The position numbers and the translations under genes were made by a program. From Thermodesulfobacteriota bacterium (GTDB lineage Bacteria > Desulfobacterota_D > UBA1144 > Nemesobacterales > UBA2774), in NCBI GenBank assembly GCA_039028315.1, contig JBCCIH010000021.1:1-16780 (forward strand): a stretch of DNA of 16,780 bases. The letters are read 5' to 3'. Under the pieces are notes generated by a model. That model was given only the letters and a program-made list of their open reading frames with translations. It did not search any database and was not told where the DNA came from. Below are positions 7,338 to 14,246 of this stretch, piece after piece. How positions within the stretch are numbered: the first letter of the stretch is position 1; the number at the start of each line of letters is the position of its first letter.

Positions 7338-8345
7338 ATGGCTTCAGTAAAAGACTATTATAAAATTTTAGGCGTAAATAAAGGCGCTAACAAAGATGAA
7401 ATAAAAAAGGCTTATCGCAATCTTGCGAGAAAGTACCATCCAGATCATAATCCCGATAACAAAGAAGCTGAGGAGAAGTTTAAGGAAGTTCAGGAAGCGC
7501 ATGAAGTGCTTTCCGATGATGAGAAGAGAAAAACATACGACATGTTTGGAAGCGCTGAGTTTAGCCCCGGTGGGCAGACAACATGGAGAAGGCCTGGAGA
7601 TCCGAGCGGAGGGAGTTATCAATATACATACAGCGCTCAGGATTTCCCGGGATTTGAAGATATTTTCAAGGACATTTTCGGATTTGGCGGGCAGCCACGC
7701 TCCAGAAGAGGCGGTGGAAGAAGAGGTGGCGGAGATTCGTTCAGAGATATTTTTGGCCAGGGAGCACGCCAAGAACCAGCTCGCGGCAAGGATCTGGAAT
7801 ATCAGATTGAGATAGATTTTGATACCGCAATCAAAGGCGGGGTAAGAGACATTACAATTAACAGGCAAAGACTAAATGATGTTAGCACCGAAAAACTTTC
7901 AGTAAAAATTCCAGCAGGAGTTTCTACAGGCTCAAAGATACGGGTTCAGGGAAAAGGAGAATCTGGCGCCAGAGGGGATCAGGGCGACTTGTATCTAAAG
8001 ATAAAAGTACAGCCGCATCCTATTTTTAAACGTACCCAAGACGATATATATCTTGAGTTGCCTATAACAGTATACGAGGCAGCTTTGGGCAAACAGGTAG
8101 ACGTGCCCACAATAGATGGAACGGCACAGGTTTCAATACCGGCTGGGGTTCAAAACGGGACAAAGTTAAGACTAAAGGGAAAAGGTGCCCAGAACTTAAA
8201 ATCTAAGAAGAGAGGCGATCAGTATGTTGAGGTTAAGATCGTTATGCCTGATAATATAACTAAGAGCGATAAAGAGCTTTATGAGAAACTGGGTGAAGAA
8301 AGCCCTTATGATCCCAGGGACAAATTCAGTAAGTATATGAAATAA
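7338..8345 (+). CDS. Class B (type II) J-domain co-chaperone, CbpA/DnaJ-like
   Basis: This 335-residue Hsp70 co-chaperone has an N-terminal J domain (about 5-70) with the HPD motif at 34-36. A Gly/Phe/Arg-rich linker (about 72-148) follows, with DIFKDIFGFGG and two arginine-glycine clusters around 121-132. Two C-terminal beta domains (about 150-235 and 236-315) end in an amphipathic helix. The zinc-finger CxxCxGxG repeats of true DnaJ are absent and there is no cysteine, so this is a CbpA-type class B protein. It should stimulate DnaK ATPase activity through HPD and bind unfolded clients. No dnaK or grpE is nearby. Ribosome-binding signal is weak (AAGAG a few bases before the ATG), but the start fits the J-domain N-terminus. 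The DUF1844 gene follows 17 bases downstream. Confidence 0.93.
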   Translation: MASVKDYYKILGVNKGANKDEIKKAYRNLARKYHPDHNPDNKEAEEKFKEVQEAHEVLSDDEKRKTYDMFGSAEFSPGGQTTWRRPGDPSGGSYQYTYSAQDFPGFEDIFKDIFGFGGQPRSRRGGGRRGGGDSFRDIFGQGARQEPARGKDLEYQIEIDFDTAIKGGVRDITINRQRLNDVSTEKLSVKIPAGVSTGSKIRVQGKGESGARGDQGDLYLKIKVQPHPIFKRTQDDIYLELPITVYEAALGKQVDVPTIDGTAQVSIPAGVQNGTKLRLKGKGAQNLKSKKRGDQYVEVKIVMPDNITKSDKELYEKLGEESPYDPRDKFSKYMK

Positions 8346-8362
8346 ATTAGGAGGCAATAGAG

Positions 8363-8647
8363 ATGAGCGAAGAACAGACACCACAAGACCCCGGCGGTCT
8401 TAAAATGGATTTCTCAACCTTTATACTTTCTTTAAATGCATCTTCATTAATACACTTAGGAGAGATTCATGACCCACAGCTTAAGGAGATAAGCGTAAAT
8501 CTACCGGCTGCTAAGCATACAATCGAAATTCTTGAGATCCTTGAGGATAAAACTGTAGGGAATCTAGATGAAAATGAGCAAAAGCTTCTAAAAGATATTC
8601 TCTATAATCTAAGATTGAAGTATGTTCAGCATTCAAAGGCTGACTAA
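8363..8647 (+). CDS. DUF1844 family protein
   Basis: This is a 94-residue soluble protein of the DUF1844 family, recognised by FSTFILSLNASSLIHLGEI (about 18-36), the conserved NLPAAKHTIEILEILEDKT (about 49-67) and the GNLDENEQKLLKDILYNLR segment (about 70-88) near the C-terminus. The family has no established function. Predicted structure is mainly helical and there are no catalytic-looking residues. A strong ribosome-binding site, AGGAGG (8349-8354), lies 8 bases before the ATG. It is probably co-transcribed with the upstream J-domain gene. The gene ends only 10 bases from the stop of the convergent PfkB gene, with no visible terminator between them. Confidence 0.92.
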   Translation: MSEEQTPQDPGGLKMDFSTFILSLNASSLIHLGEIHDPQLKEISVNLPAAKHTIEILEILEDKTVGNLDENEQKLLKDILYNLRLKYVQHSKAD

Positions 8648-8657
8648 AACAACTGAT

Positions 8658-9560
8658 TTAATCGACTTTTGATAATTTTAAAAACTCAGCGAATCTTGAA
8701 CTAAGCTCCTGTTTTGTTAGATCAGAGAGCCTTCTTACACTAAAGTTCTCAACTGTAAAAGATGCTACAACACTGCCGTTTACGACTGCAGTTTTAAACC
8801 CAGCCGGATCAGTTATATCATTGCCTGCGATGTAACCCATAAAACCGCCTGCAAAAGTATCCCCGGCCCCAGTTGGGTCAATCACCTCTTCAAGCGGAAA
8901 GCTTGGAGCCCAGAAAATGTCATCCTCAGCGAACATTAATGCCCCGTATTCGCCTCTTTTGACGATAAGTATTTTGGGACCCATATCAAGCACTGCCCTT
9001 GCAGCAGTAGTAATTCTCGGCTCCCCTGCTAGAGCTCTAGTTTCTGAATCGTTTATTAAAAGGATATCCACATGTTTTAGCACTTCTTTAAGCTCTTCTG
9101 GCTTGTTGTCAATCCAAAAGTTCATAGTGTCACATGCCACAAGCTTTGGCTCTTTTACTTGATTTAAAACACTTAGCTGTAAAACCGGATCTATGTTTGC
9201 AAGGAACACATAGTCCACATTGCTATAACTCTCAGGAATGACCGGGTTAAAGTTCTCGAAAACGTTTAAGTACGTTCCTAGGGTCTCGGGATCGCCAAGA
9301 TCATAGCCGTACTTACCTTCCCATTTAAAAGTCTCCCCATCTTCTCTCATAACGCCATCAAGGTTTATATTTTTCTCTCTAAAAAGCTCTAAGTGGCCCT
9401 GTGGAAAATCTTGACCAACAACCGCAACTATTCCTACATCTGTAAACATGCTTGCGGCCAAGGAGAAATATGAGGCAGAGCCTCCTAAGATGTTATCTTC
9501 TTTTCCAAAAGGTGTTTCAATACTATCAAGCGCCATAGATCCAACAACTAGTAATTTCAT
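8658..9560 (-). CDS. PfkB-family sugar/nucleoside kinase
   Basis: This 300-residue cytosolic kinase of the ribokinase (PfkB) family has the N-terminal substrate-side D12, the glycine pair in NILGGSASYF (23-32), the NDSE motif (170-173), KRGEYGA (201-207) and the C-terminal signature DPTGAGDTFAGGF (228-240) with catalytic base D234. It transfers phosphate from ATP to a hydroxyl of a sugar or nucleoside. The exact substrate cannot be read from the sequence. Its ATG overlaps the mtnP stop by 4 bases (ATGA), so tight coupling with methylthioadenosine phosphorylase favours a substrate from purine or ribose salvage, such as adenosine or ribose. This is inference. It is not recognisably the methylthioribose kinase MtnK, which belongs to another fold. 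It is probably the last gene of the minus-strand operon. Confidence 0.9.
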   Translation of the reverse strand: MKLLVVGSMALDSIETPFGKEDNILGGSASYFSLAASMFTDVGIVAVVGQDFPQGHLELFREKNINLDGVMREDGETFKWEGKYGYDLGDPETLGTYLNVFENFNPVIPESYSNVDYVFLANIDPVLQLSVLNQVKEPKLVACDTMNFWIDNKPEELKEVLKHVDILLINDSETRALAGEPRITTAARAVLDMGPKILIVKRGEYGALMFAEDDIFWAPSFPLEEVIDPTGAGDTFAGGFMGYIAGNDITDPAGFKTAVVNGSVVASFTVENFSVRRLSDLTKQELSSRFAEFLKLSKVD

Positions 9561-10414
9561 TTTACATACCTCTCTATTATTATTCCGAGGCGCTCCTTTG
9601 CCTCTTGTGATATAGCATCTGTTGCAGTAATTATTGCATTTTGAAGCGCATTACTACATGGACATTGCGTTTCTTCTTTAATAGTAGGCACCACTTTTTT
9701 AATAATATCTCTGGCAAGCTGTACATTGCTATTAAGAGTTGCTATCAAATCTTCGACTGTCACGTCATCGTGATCTTCGTGCCAGCAGTCATAATCTGTT
9801 GCCATAGATAAACTTGCATAGCATATCTCAGCTTCCCTTGCCAATTTTGCCTCTGTGGCATTGGTCATACCGATCACATCAACTCCCCAGCTTCTGTAAA
9901 TGTTGCTTTCAGCACGAGAAGAGAACTGCGGGCCTTCCATACACAAATATGTGCCGCCCATGTGGACATTTGCACCCTCAGCCAGCGCGGCTTTGTATAG
10001 ATCTTCTGATAATCCCTGACATACAGGATCCGCCATAGAAACGTGGGCCACAATACCGTCTCCAAAAAATGTGGAGGCTCTAGTTTTTGTGTGGTCATAA
10101 AACTGTAATGGAATAACCACCTGACCAGGCGCTATATGCTCTTTCATGCTTCCAACAGCGCTCACTGATATAATCCACTTTACACCCATTTGTTTCATTG
10201 CATAAATATTTGCCCTGAAATTTATCTCGGTTGGCATAATTTTATGGCCTCTTCCGTGCCTAGGAAGAAAAACTAGTTTAGTATCACCTAGATTGCCGAC
10301 CACAAGCTCATCTGAAGGATTACCAAAAGGGGTATCAACAGCCACAGATTCAACATCTGTAAGCCCTTCTATGTTGTAAAGACCGCTGCCGCCAATTATT
10401 CCTACAATTTTCAT
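9557..10414 (-). CDS. mtnP: S-methyl-5'-thioadenosine phosphorylase
   Basis: This 285-residue enzyme of the purine nucleoside phosphorylase/MTAP family splits methylthioadenosine with phosphate into adenine and methylthioribose-1-phosphate. Motifs are IIGGSGLY (6-13), PRHGRGH (51-57), NFRAN (65-69), MEGPQFSSRAES (159-170), MTNATEAKLA (183-192) and ATDYDCWHE (205-213), typical of MTA rather than inosine/guanosine phosphorylases. A Cys-Pro-Cys motif (251-253) recalls the CXC pair described in archaeal MTAPII. The open frame extends nine codons further to a GTG at 10441. I chose the ATG at 10414 because AGAGG lies 5 bases upstream and the family usually begins right at the MKIVGIIGGSG strand. 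Neighbours TrmI and RsmG use S-adenosylmethionine, while MTA arises mainly from polyamine synthesis. No other methionine-salvage gene is in the window. Confidence 0.93.
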   Translation of the reverse strand: MKIVGIIGGSGLYNIEGLTDVESVAVDTPFGNPSDELVVGNLGDTKLVFLPRHGRGHKIMPTEINFRANIYAMKQMGVKWIISVSAVGSMKEHIAPGQVVIPLQFYDHTKTRASTFFGDGIVAHVSMADPVCQGLSEDLYKAALAEGANVHMGGTYLCMEGPQFSSRAESNIYRSWGVDVIGMTNATEAKLAREAEICYASLSMATDYDCWHEDHDDVTVEDLIATLNSNVQLARDIIKKVVPTIKEETQCPCSNALQNAIITATDAISQEAKERLGIIIERYVK

Positions 10415-10417
10415 AAG

Positions 10418-10424
10418 CACCTCT
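10418..10424 (-). promoter_or_regulatory. Ribosome-binding site deciding the mtnP start
   Basis: Minus-strand AGAGGTG; its AGAGG core ends 5 bases before the ATG at 10414. It falls inside the longer GTG-initiated frame, which has no comparable signal, so it supports the shorter protein. Confidence 0.6.
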
Positions 10425-10488
10425 GTGTTCGTTAAGCGCACTTAAACTAACATTCAAACTATTTATGGTCAAGAAATTGATAAACAAA

Positions 10489-11139
10489 CTACTCTTTGGG
10501 ACTTAATATAATTAGAATCCTCTCAATATCAGTACCTGGAAGATTGAATTCTTTTAATTCCATTAGATTAAATTTATCTTTAATTTCGTCACTCTCACTG
10601 CTCCATTCATAAGGCCCTCTTTTTCCTCTCATAAGGATTATTACTCCATTCTTTGATACATAAGCAGAGCTTAAGGCCAAAGTATCTAAGACACTGCCAA
10701 CGGCTCGGGTAATGACATAATCAAAATCACCTCGCAAAATATCATTATCCGGATCTTCCGCCCTACCCCACATGGCTCTTACATCTTCTAATCCAAGTTT
10801 CCTAATTGTATCGTTTAGAAACGAGACTTTTTTATTTGCAGAATCTAGGAGCGTGGCATTAATTGTTGGATGTATTATTTTAAGCACAAGACCCGGAAAC
10901 CCAGCCCCAGTGCCTATATCAAGCAAACTCTTACTATCCTCGATGTAGGATGAAGCAGAGATAGAATCTAGAAAATGATTGATAATTACTCCTTCATCAT
11001 CTTTTATAGCTGTAAGGTTTATGTTCTTATTCCACTTTTTTAAATTGTCCAAATACTTCATAAAAAGCTCGACTTGCTCATCTTTAAGATCTACCCCAAG
11101 CTCACAAGCCCCTTGGATCAATAGTTCATTTAGACTCAA
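10489..11139 (-). CDS. rsmG: 16S rRNA (guanine-527-N7)-methyltransferase
   Basis: This 216-residue RsmG (GidB) enzyme methylates G527 of 16S rRNA using S-adenosylmethionine. The signature order is complete: NINLTAI (39-45), HFLDSI (55-60), SAM-binding motif I LLDIGTGAGFPGL (72-84), LLDSANKKVSFL (97-108) and VITRAV (142-147). The start codon is TTG, overlapping the upstream nuclease stop as TTGA. AAGGAG lies 6 bases before it and no ATG is near. In many bacteria rsmG is next to mnmG and parA/parB; here it sits between a nuclease and mtnP, so it has left the origin-proximal cluster. Loss of RsmG can confer low-level streptomycin resistance in other bacteria; the gene here looks intact. Confidence 0.96.
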   Translation of the reverse strand: MSLNELLIQGACELGVDLKDEQVELFMKYLDNLKKWNKNINLTAIKDDEGVIINHFLDSISASSYIEDSKSLLDIGTGAGFPGLVLKIIHPTINATLLDSANKKVSFLNDTIRKLGLEDVRAMWGRAEDPDNDILRGDFDYVITRAVGSVLDTLALSSAYVSKNGVIILMRGKRGPYEWSSESDEIKDKFNLMELKEFNLPGTDIERILIILSPKE

Positions 11140-11945
11140 TCGGTGCTCCTTAAAAGCATTGGATGATTAACATTGATACTAGGCTTTCCTCTGTGCATTT
11201 TTACTCTTCCTATTACCTCTACACTCTTTCCCAAATAATGATCTTCAGGCGTTATATCAAAGTGTGAGAAATTATCCCAATCCTGCGGGAAAATTACTAT
11301 ATTTAGGGTGTCTTCCATATTTAGGACAATAACATTTGGAGATTTACGAGCGCCCACTATTTCGCCTGACACAACTATATTTTCTCCTGTAAATTGCCTC
11401 GCATCATCAGGTTCTACCTTAAAACGATGATATCCCTTAGGAGGCTGCAAACCTTGGAGATTTCCCCATAAACCCTTTTTCTGACTTTTGGCCAAATTCA
11501 CTGCATCATAAATTTTATCAGAATACATATCGTTAGGTTCTATAATAAGAACAGTGGCAAAGCCCTGTTTTAGTAGCTCCTCATTCACTAATAGTCCGTC
11601 AACGTAGACATGCGCTAGAATTCTTCCATACGGGTCATATTGTTTCTCATCAAACTCAAGCTTCACACTCTGACCCTCAACTAGTTTAGAATTATAATCC
11701 CAAGCCTCTTTAGCCATAGGCTCTCCAGGCGAGTCTTCAAGGGCTATTTCCGGGGTGTCTATTCCTAAATATCTTACGCGCGATCTTTTTGGATCATCAA
11801 TTACAACTGTATCACCATCAAGTACTTCTATAACTCTATATTCAGCGGAATCAGGAGTTTTATCTGCTTGTTGAAAAATGTAATAGGCTACAAAAATAAA
11901 GATAACAAATAGTAAATAAAGAGTTTTTCTTCGTCTTGTGTTCAT
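11136..11945 (-). CDS. Membrane-anchored staphylococcal-nuclease-like protein with OB-like C-terminal domain
   Basis: This 269-residue protein has a basic N-terminus (MNTRRRK) and one hydrophobic segment (about 9-23) that acts as a signal anchor or uncleaved signal, placing the rest outside the cytoplasm. The SNase domain spans about 36-165. Catalytic and calcium residues match nuclease A: D43/D45 in DGDT, R58, D63, T64 and E66 in RYLGIDTPE, and R108 in DPYGRILA, so it should be active. After a Pro-rich turn, residues about 186-266 form a beta-rich unit (ENIVVSGEIVGARKS to GKSVEVIGRVKMHRGKP) resembling a nucleic-acid-binding OB fold. The likely role is calcium-dependent DNA/RNA degradation at the cell surface or in the periplasm. 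It lies between trmI (22 bases upstream of its start) and rsmG (4-base overlap). No clear ribosome-binding site precedes the ATG. Confidence 0.88.
   Translation of the reverse strand: MNTRRRKTLYLLFVIFIFVAYYIFQQADKTPDSAEYRVIEVLDGDTVVIDDPKRSRVRYLGIDTPEIALEDSPGEPMAKEAWDYNSKLVEGQSVKLEFDEKQYDPYGRILAHVYVDGLLVNEELLKQGFATVLIIEPNDMYSDKIYDAVNLAKSQKKGLWGNLQGLQPPKGYHRFKVEPDDARQFTGENIVVSGEIVGARKSPNVIVLNMEDTLNIVIFPQDWDNFSHFDITPEDHYLGKSVEVIGRVKMHRGKPSINVNHPMLLRSTD
11146..11151 (-). promoter_or_regulatory. Ribosome-binding site supporting the TTG start of rsmG
   Basis: Minus-strand AAGGAG, 6 bases before the TTG at 11139-11137 and inside the last codons of the nuclease gene. It fixes the non-ATG start. Confidence 0.65.
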
Positions 11946-11968
11946 AAGATAACTTTATATGATAAGAA

Positions 11969-12742
11969 TTAATCATTAGCTAGAACTTTTCTTGCAAAGG
12001 TTAGAAATCCTGTATGACTTACCATTCTATCTACCGGGCGGGTCTTACCTGAGCTTACCTGCATATATCTGAGCAATAGTTCTAGAGTTTCAATATACAC
12101 AAATCCATGCTCTTCGAGGTGCTGCACACAAGTTTCGACCTGATTATAAGTTGGCGACAGACTTGCTATGCGGCCTCCGCCCCTAAGCGCCTTTGCGGCA
12201 GACTCTATACCATCCCATGGAGAGGGAAGATCTAATATCACAACATCTACATCTTGCTGATCAAAACCATCCCTGGCATCTTTTAATTTAAATTCAACAT
12301 AATCCGAGTAGCCAAAGTTCTCGATATTCATCTTGGCATTCTCTAAGTGCTTTTCTCTTCCTTCGTACGTATATACCATTCCACCTGGTGCAACCGCATT
12401 TGCAAGCGCCATAGTTAGAGAGCCCGAACCTGTGCCGCATTCGATCACCCTCATTCCGGACTCAATACCCGATTTTAGAATCATGTATGCTGCATCTTTG
12501 GGGTAGATGATTTGCGTGTGCCTTTTAACCTTCATCATTTTGTCTTCCAAGGTGGGGTCCAATAGAAGAAATGGATGGTCTAAGTTTGAATAAATCCTCT
12601 CGCCGTATGATTTTCCAATGGCGTGTGCGAGCGTAAGCTCACCCTTGTGAGTACCCATCTTTTTGTCCTCTGAAATCACTACTAGAAAGGTTTTGTTATC
12701 AGGAGAAATTAAAAGTACGTGATCGCCTTCTTTAATAATCAT
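11969..12742 (-). CDS. trmI: tRNA (adenine-58-N1)-methyltransferase
   Basis: This 257-residue TrmI-family enzyme makes m1A58 in the tRNA T-loop from S-adenosylmethionine. The N-terminal small beta domain (about 1-65) leads to a Rossmann methyltransferase fold. That fold has motif I IECGTGSGSLT (100-110), the acidic SAM-ribose contact TYEGRE (125-130), KDARDG (154-159) and the catalytic-region DLPSPW (171-176; family form DLPxPW). IIYPKDAAYMI (78-88), preceding motif I, is also characteristic. The homotetrameric bacterial/archaeal enzyme is about this length, so the gene is complete. It lies 33 bases downstream of the MFS gene and 23 bases upstream of the nuclease gene, suggesting one operon. 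The ribosome-binding site is weak (a GCGGA-like sequence a few bases before the ATG). Initial Met is at the expected place. Confidence 0.95.
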   Translation of the reverse strand: MIIKEGDHVLLISPDNKTFLVVISEDKKMGTHKGELTLAHAIGKSYGERIYSNLDHPFLLLDPTLEDKMMKVKRHTQIIYPKDAAYMILKSGIESGMRVIECGTGSGSLTMALANAVAPGGMVYTYEGREKHLENAKMNIENFGYSDYVEFKLKDARDGFDQQDVDVVILDLPSPWDGIESAAKALRGGGRIASLSPTYNQVETCVQHLEEHGFVYIETLELLLRYMQVSSGKTRPVDRMVSHTGFLTFARKVLAND

Positions 12743-12775
12743 CGTCCGCTAGATTAATTCATATTACTATTGTTT

Positions 12776-13933
12776 TCAAGATTCCTTTGTTGGCTCAAAG
12801 AATGTAAATAGTATAAAACCTAAAAATACCATGCACCCCGTGGCAAAGTACATAACCTCATAACCAAAATCTCTTGCAACAAGTCCAAGAGGAAATGCTA
12901 AGAAATTAATACCCATGCTGTATGATGCGTTAAAGGCTCCCATCGCTTTTCCTCTTTCATCAGAGCCTGCTTTGTCTATTACCAATGCGCTTAGTGTTGG
13001 ATATAAAAATCCGTAGCCAATACTGAAGAATAGAGATATCAGAATAGCCTCAAGGGCATTGTCCACAAAATACATAGCCGCAAGAGAGACTGAAACCGCA
13101 AGTAGGCAAGGTGAAGCGATAACTTTTCTGCCCAGCTTATCTGAAATCCGGCCGCCAAAAATCCTGACTGCAGTTACTGCAATTGTGTAGGTTAAAAAGA
13201 AATAAAAAGCCGCAAGCCCTTTTGATCTTAGAAAGGTTGCGACAAAGTTTAATATAGCCCCAAGCCCACCAGCGAGAATTAAATTGGAGATCAAAATGAT
13301 TGAATATCTTTTAGATGCGATCAGGCGGAAAAAACCCATCCCGTATGGATCTTTTGAACGGTGGAATTCGCCGTCTTTGGTAAACAGAGTAAGTGCAAAT
13401 GCGATAAGGCTAAAAACTGCTGCGTATATGAAAAACCAATAAAAGCTTGAGAGTTCAATTATAAGTTCTCCTAGTGAGGGACCAATCGCATAAGACGCTA
13501 TAGTGAAAGCGCTGAAAATTCCAAGACCTTCAGCCCTTCGCTCAGGTGGTATGTAGTCCGAGACGAAGGTTCCGGCAGATGTGAATGCAAATGCAAAAGA
13601 TACACCCTGCACAAAACGGAGCAAATAAAAAAGTGGAGATAGATGGTCTATGAAGATATAGCCAAGCGAAGCTACTGCCATAATCCCATAGCCTAATAGC
13701 ATAAAGCGTCTTCTTCCGTACTTATCAACCAGATAGGCCACAAAAGGTATTGCACCTAGTGATGTAATACCAAAAGAGCCCATAATAAAGCCGATGTTAG
13801 CCTCATCACCACCCAATTCCTTAATATGAATAGGCAGTAAAAAAAACGCTGAGAAATTACAAAAGAAAAAGAAGTTAGCTGCGGTGGCTAGCGTAAAATT
13901 TTTGAATTGCGAAGATGTAAAGTGGGATGACAT
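12776..13933 (-). CDS. Major facilitator superfamily transporter
   Basis: This 385-residue membrane protein has about twelve hydrophobic helices and the two-halves layout of the MFS. Motif A (LVDKYGRRR, 68-76) follows helix 2 and its counterpart GGRISDKLGRK (260-270) begins the second half. RFVQGVSFAFAFT (107-119) in helix 4 is a typical arabinose-efflux-like family feature. The substrate cannot be predicted; this subgroup includes drug and sugar efflux pumps. It is the first gene of the likely six-gene minus-strand operon, and nothing ties its cargo to the RNA-modification genes after it. The ATG lacks a recognisable ribosome-binding site; the upstream leader is AT-rich and holds an inverted repeat. 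Length is normal and no frameshift is seen. Confidence 0.92.
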   Translation of the reverse strand: MSSHFTSSQFKNFTLATAANFFFFCNFSAFFLLPIHIKELGGDEANIGFIMGSFGITSLGAIPFVAYLVDKYGRRRFMLLGYGIMAVASLGYIFIDHLSPLFYLLRFVQGVSFAFAFTSAGTFVSDYIPPERRAEGLGIFSAFTIASYAIGPSLGELIIELSSFYWFFIYAAVFSLIAFALTLFTKDGEFHRSKDPYGMGFFRLIASKRYSIILISNLILAGGLGAILNFVATFLRSKGLAAFYFFLTYTIAVTAVRIFGGRISDKLGRKVIASPCLLAVSVSLAAMYFVDNALEAILISLFFSIGYGFLYPTLSALVIDKAGSDERGKAMGAFNASYSMGINFLAFPLGLVARDFGYEVMYFATGCMVFLGFILFTFFEPTKES

Positions 13934-13957
13934 AATATTTTGACTATATAAAAATTG

Positions 13958-13972
13958 AGCTTAGGATAAGCT
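13958..13972. repeat. Inverted repeat between the MFS and tRNA-Lys genes
   Basis: AGCTTA-gga-TAAGCT is a perfect 6-bp dyad with a 3-base centre, flanked by AATT on both sides as a looser extension. It lies 25 bases upstream of the MFS start and could be an operator or a small hairpin. On the minus strand it is followed by CAATTTTTATATAG, so a weak attenuator is another reading. No known operator is recognised. Confidence 0.35.
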
Positions 13973-14005
13973 ATAATTAAAGAATAGAAATAATACCTAG
14001 AGACT

Positions 14006-14033
14006 TTGACAATGTATAATGACGTGATATATT
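14006..14033 (+). promoter_or_regulatory. Sigma-70 promoter of the tRNA-Lys/tRNA-Glu unit
   Basis: A perfect TTGACA (14006-14011), a 16-base spacer and TATATT (14028-14033, one mismatch). The predicted start near 14040 is about 10 bases before the tRNA-Lys 5' end, as expected for a stable-RNA transcript. Confidence 0.7.
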
Positions 14034-14049
14034 TTCTGACCTTATTAAT

Positions 14050-14122
14050 GAGCCGTTAGCTCAGTAGGTAGAGCAACTGCCTTTTAAGCAGTGGGCCGCA
14101 GGTTCGAATCCTGCACGGCTCA
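14050..14122 (+). tRNA. tRNA-Lys (anticodon UUU)
   Basis: The 73-base gene folds as a standard cloverleaf: acceptor GAGCCGT/ACGGCTC, D-stem GCTC/GAGC, anticodon stem ACTGC/GCAGT with loop CTTTTAA (anticodon TTT), and T-stem GCAGG/CCTGC with loop TTCGAAT. The discriminator base is A. CCA is not encoded, so it must be added after transcription. It stands alone with tRNA-Glu on the plus strand between minus-strand genes. Confidence 0.97.
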
Positions 14123-14132
14123 TTCTTTGCCA

Positions 14133-14207
14133 GTCCCCATCGTCTAGCCTGGCCCAGGACATCGGCCTTTCACGCCGAAAACAGGGGTTCAAATCCCCTT
14201 GGGGACG
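14133..14207 (+). tRNA. tRNA-Glu (anticodon UUC)
   Basis: The 75-base gene has acceptor GTCCCCA/TGGGGAC, anticodon stem TCGGC/GCCGA with loop CTTTCAC (anticodon TTC), and T-stem AGGGG/CCCCT with loop TTCAAAT. The discriminator base is G and CCA is not encoded. It follows tRNA-Lys by 10 bases and should come from the same transcript. No clear terminator follows; the next 39 bases lead into the isochorismatase gene's 3' end on the other strand. Confidence 0.97.
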
Positions 14208-14246
14208 CATATAACTCAAAACAGCAAATTTACTGAATTATCCAGC

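Noticed and set aside
7423..7815. A 130-codon plus-strand open frame inside the J-domain gene
   Set aside because: It is a shifted frame of the Gly/Arg-rich linker. The J-domain frame has all family motifs; this one has none.
7368..7868. A 166-codon minus-strand frame opposite the J-domain gene
   Set aside because: Shadow of a well-supported gene; hydrophobic composition comes from the complement of Lys/Glu codons.
10444..10472. Internal promoter before mtnP (TTGACC, 17-base spacer, TAGTTT on the minus strand)
   Set aside because: The -10 matches only three of six consensus bases. The 74-base gap leaves an internal promoter possible, but it is not supported enough to list.
14050..14207. tRNA pair as the insertion point of a genomic island
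   Set aside because: Both flanks carry ordinary core genes, with no integrase, no duplicated tRNA 3' end and no change in composition that I can see.
14222..14235. Imperfect palindrome CAGCAAATTTACTG after tRNA-Glu as a terminator or attachment site
   Set aside because: One mismatch pair, no T-run after it, no repeated tRNA 3' end and no integrase nearby, so neither a terminator nor an att site is supported.
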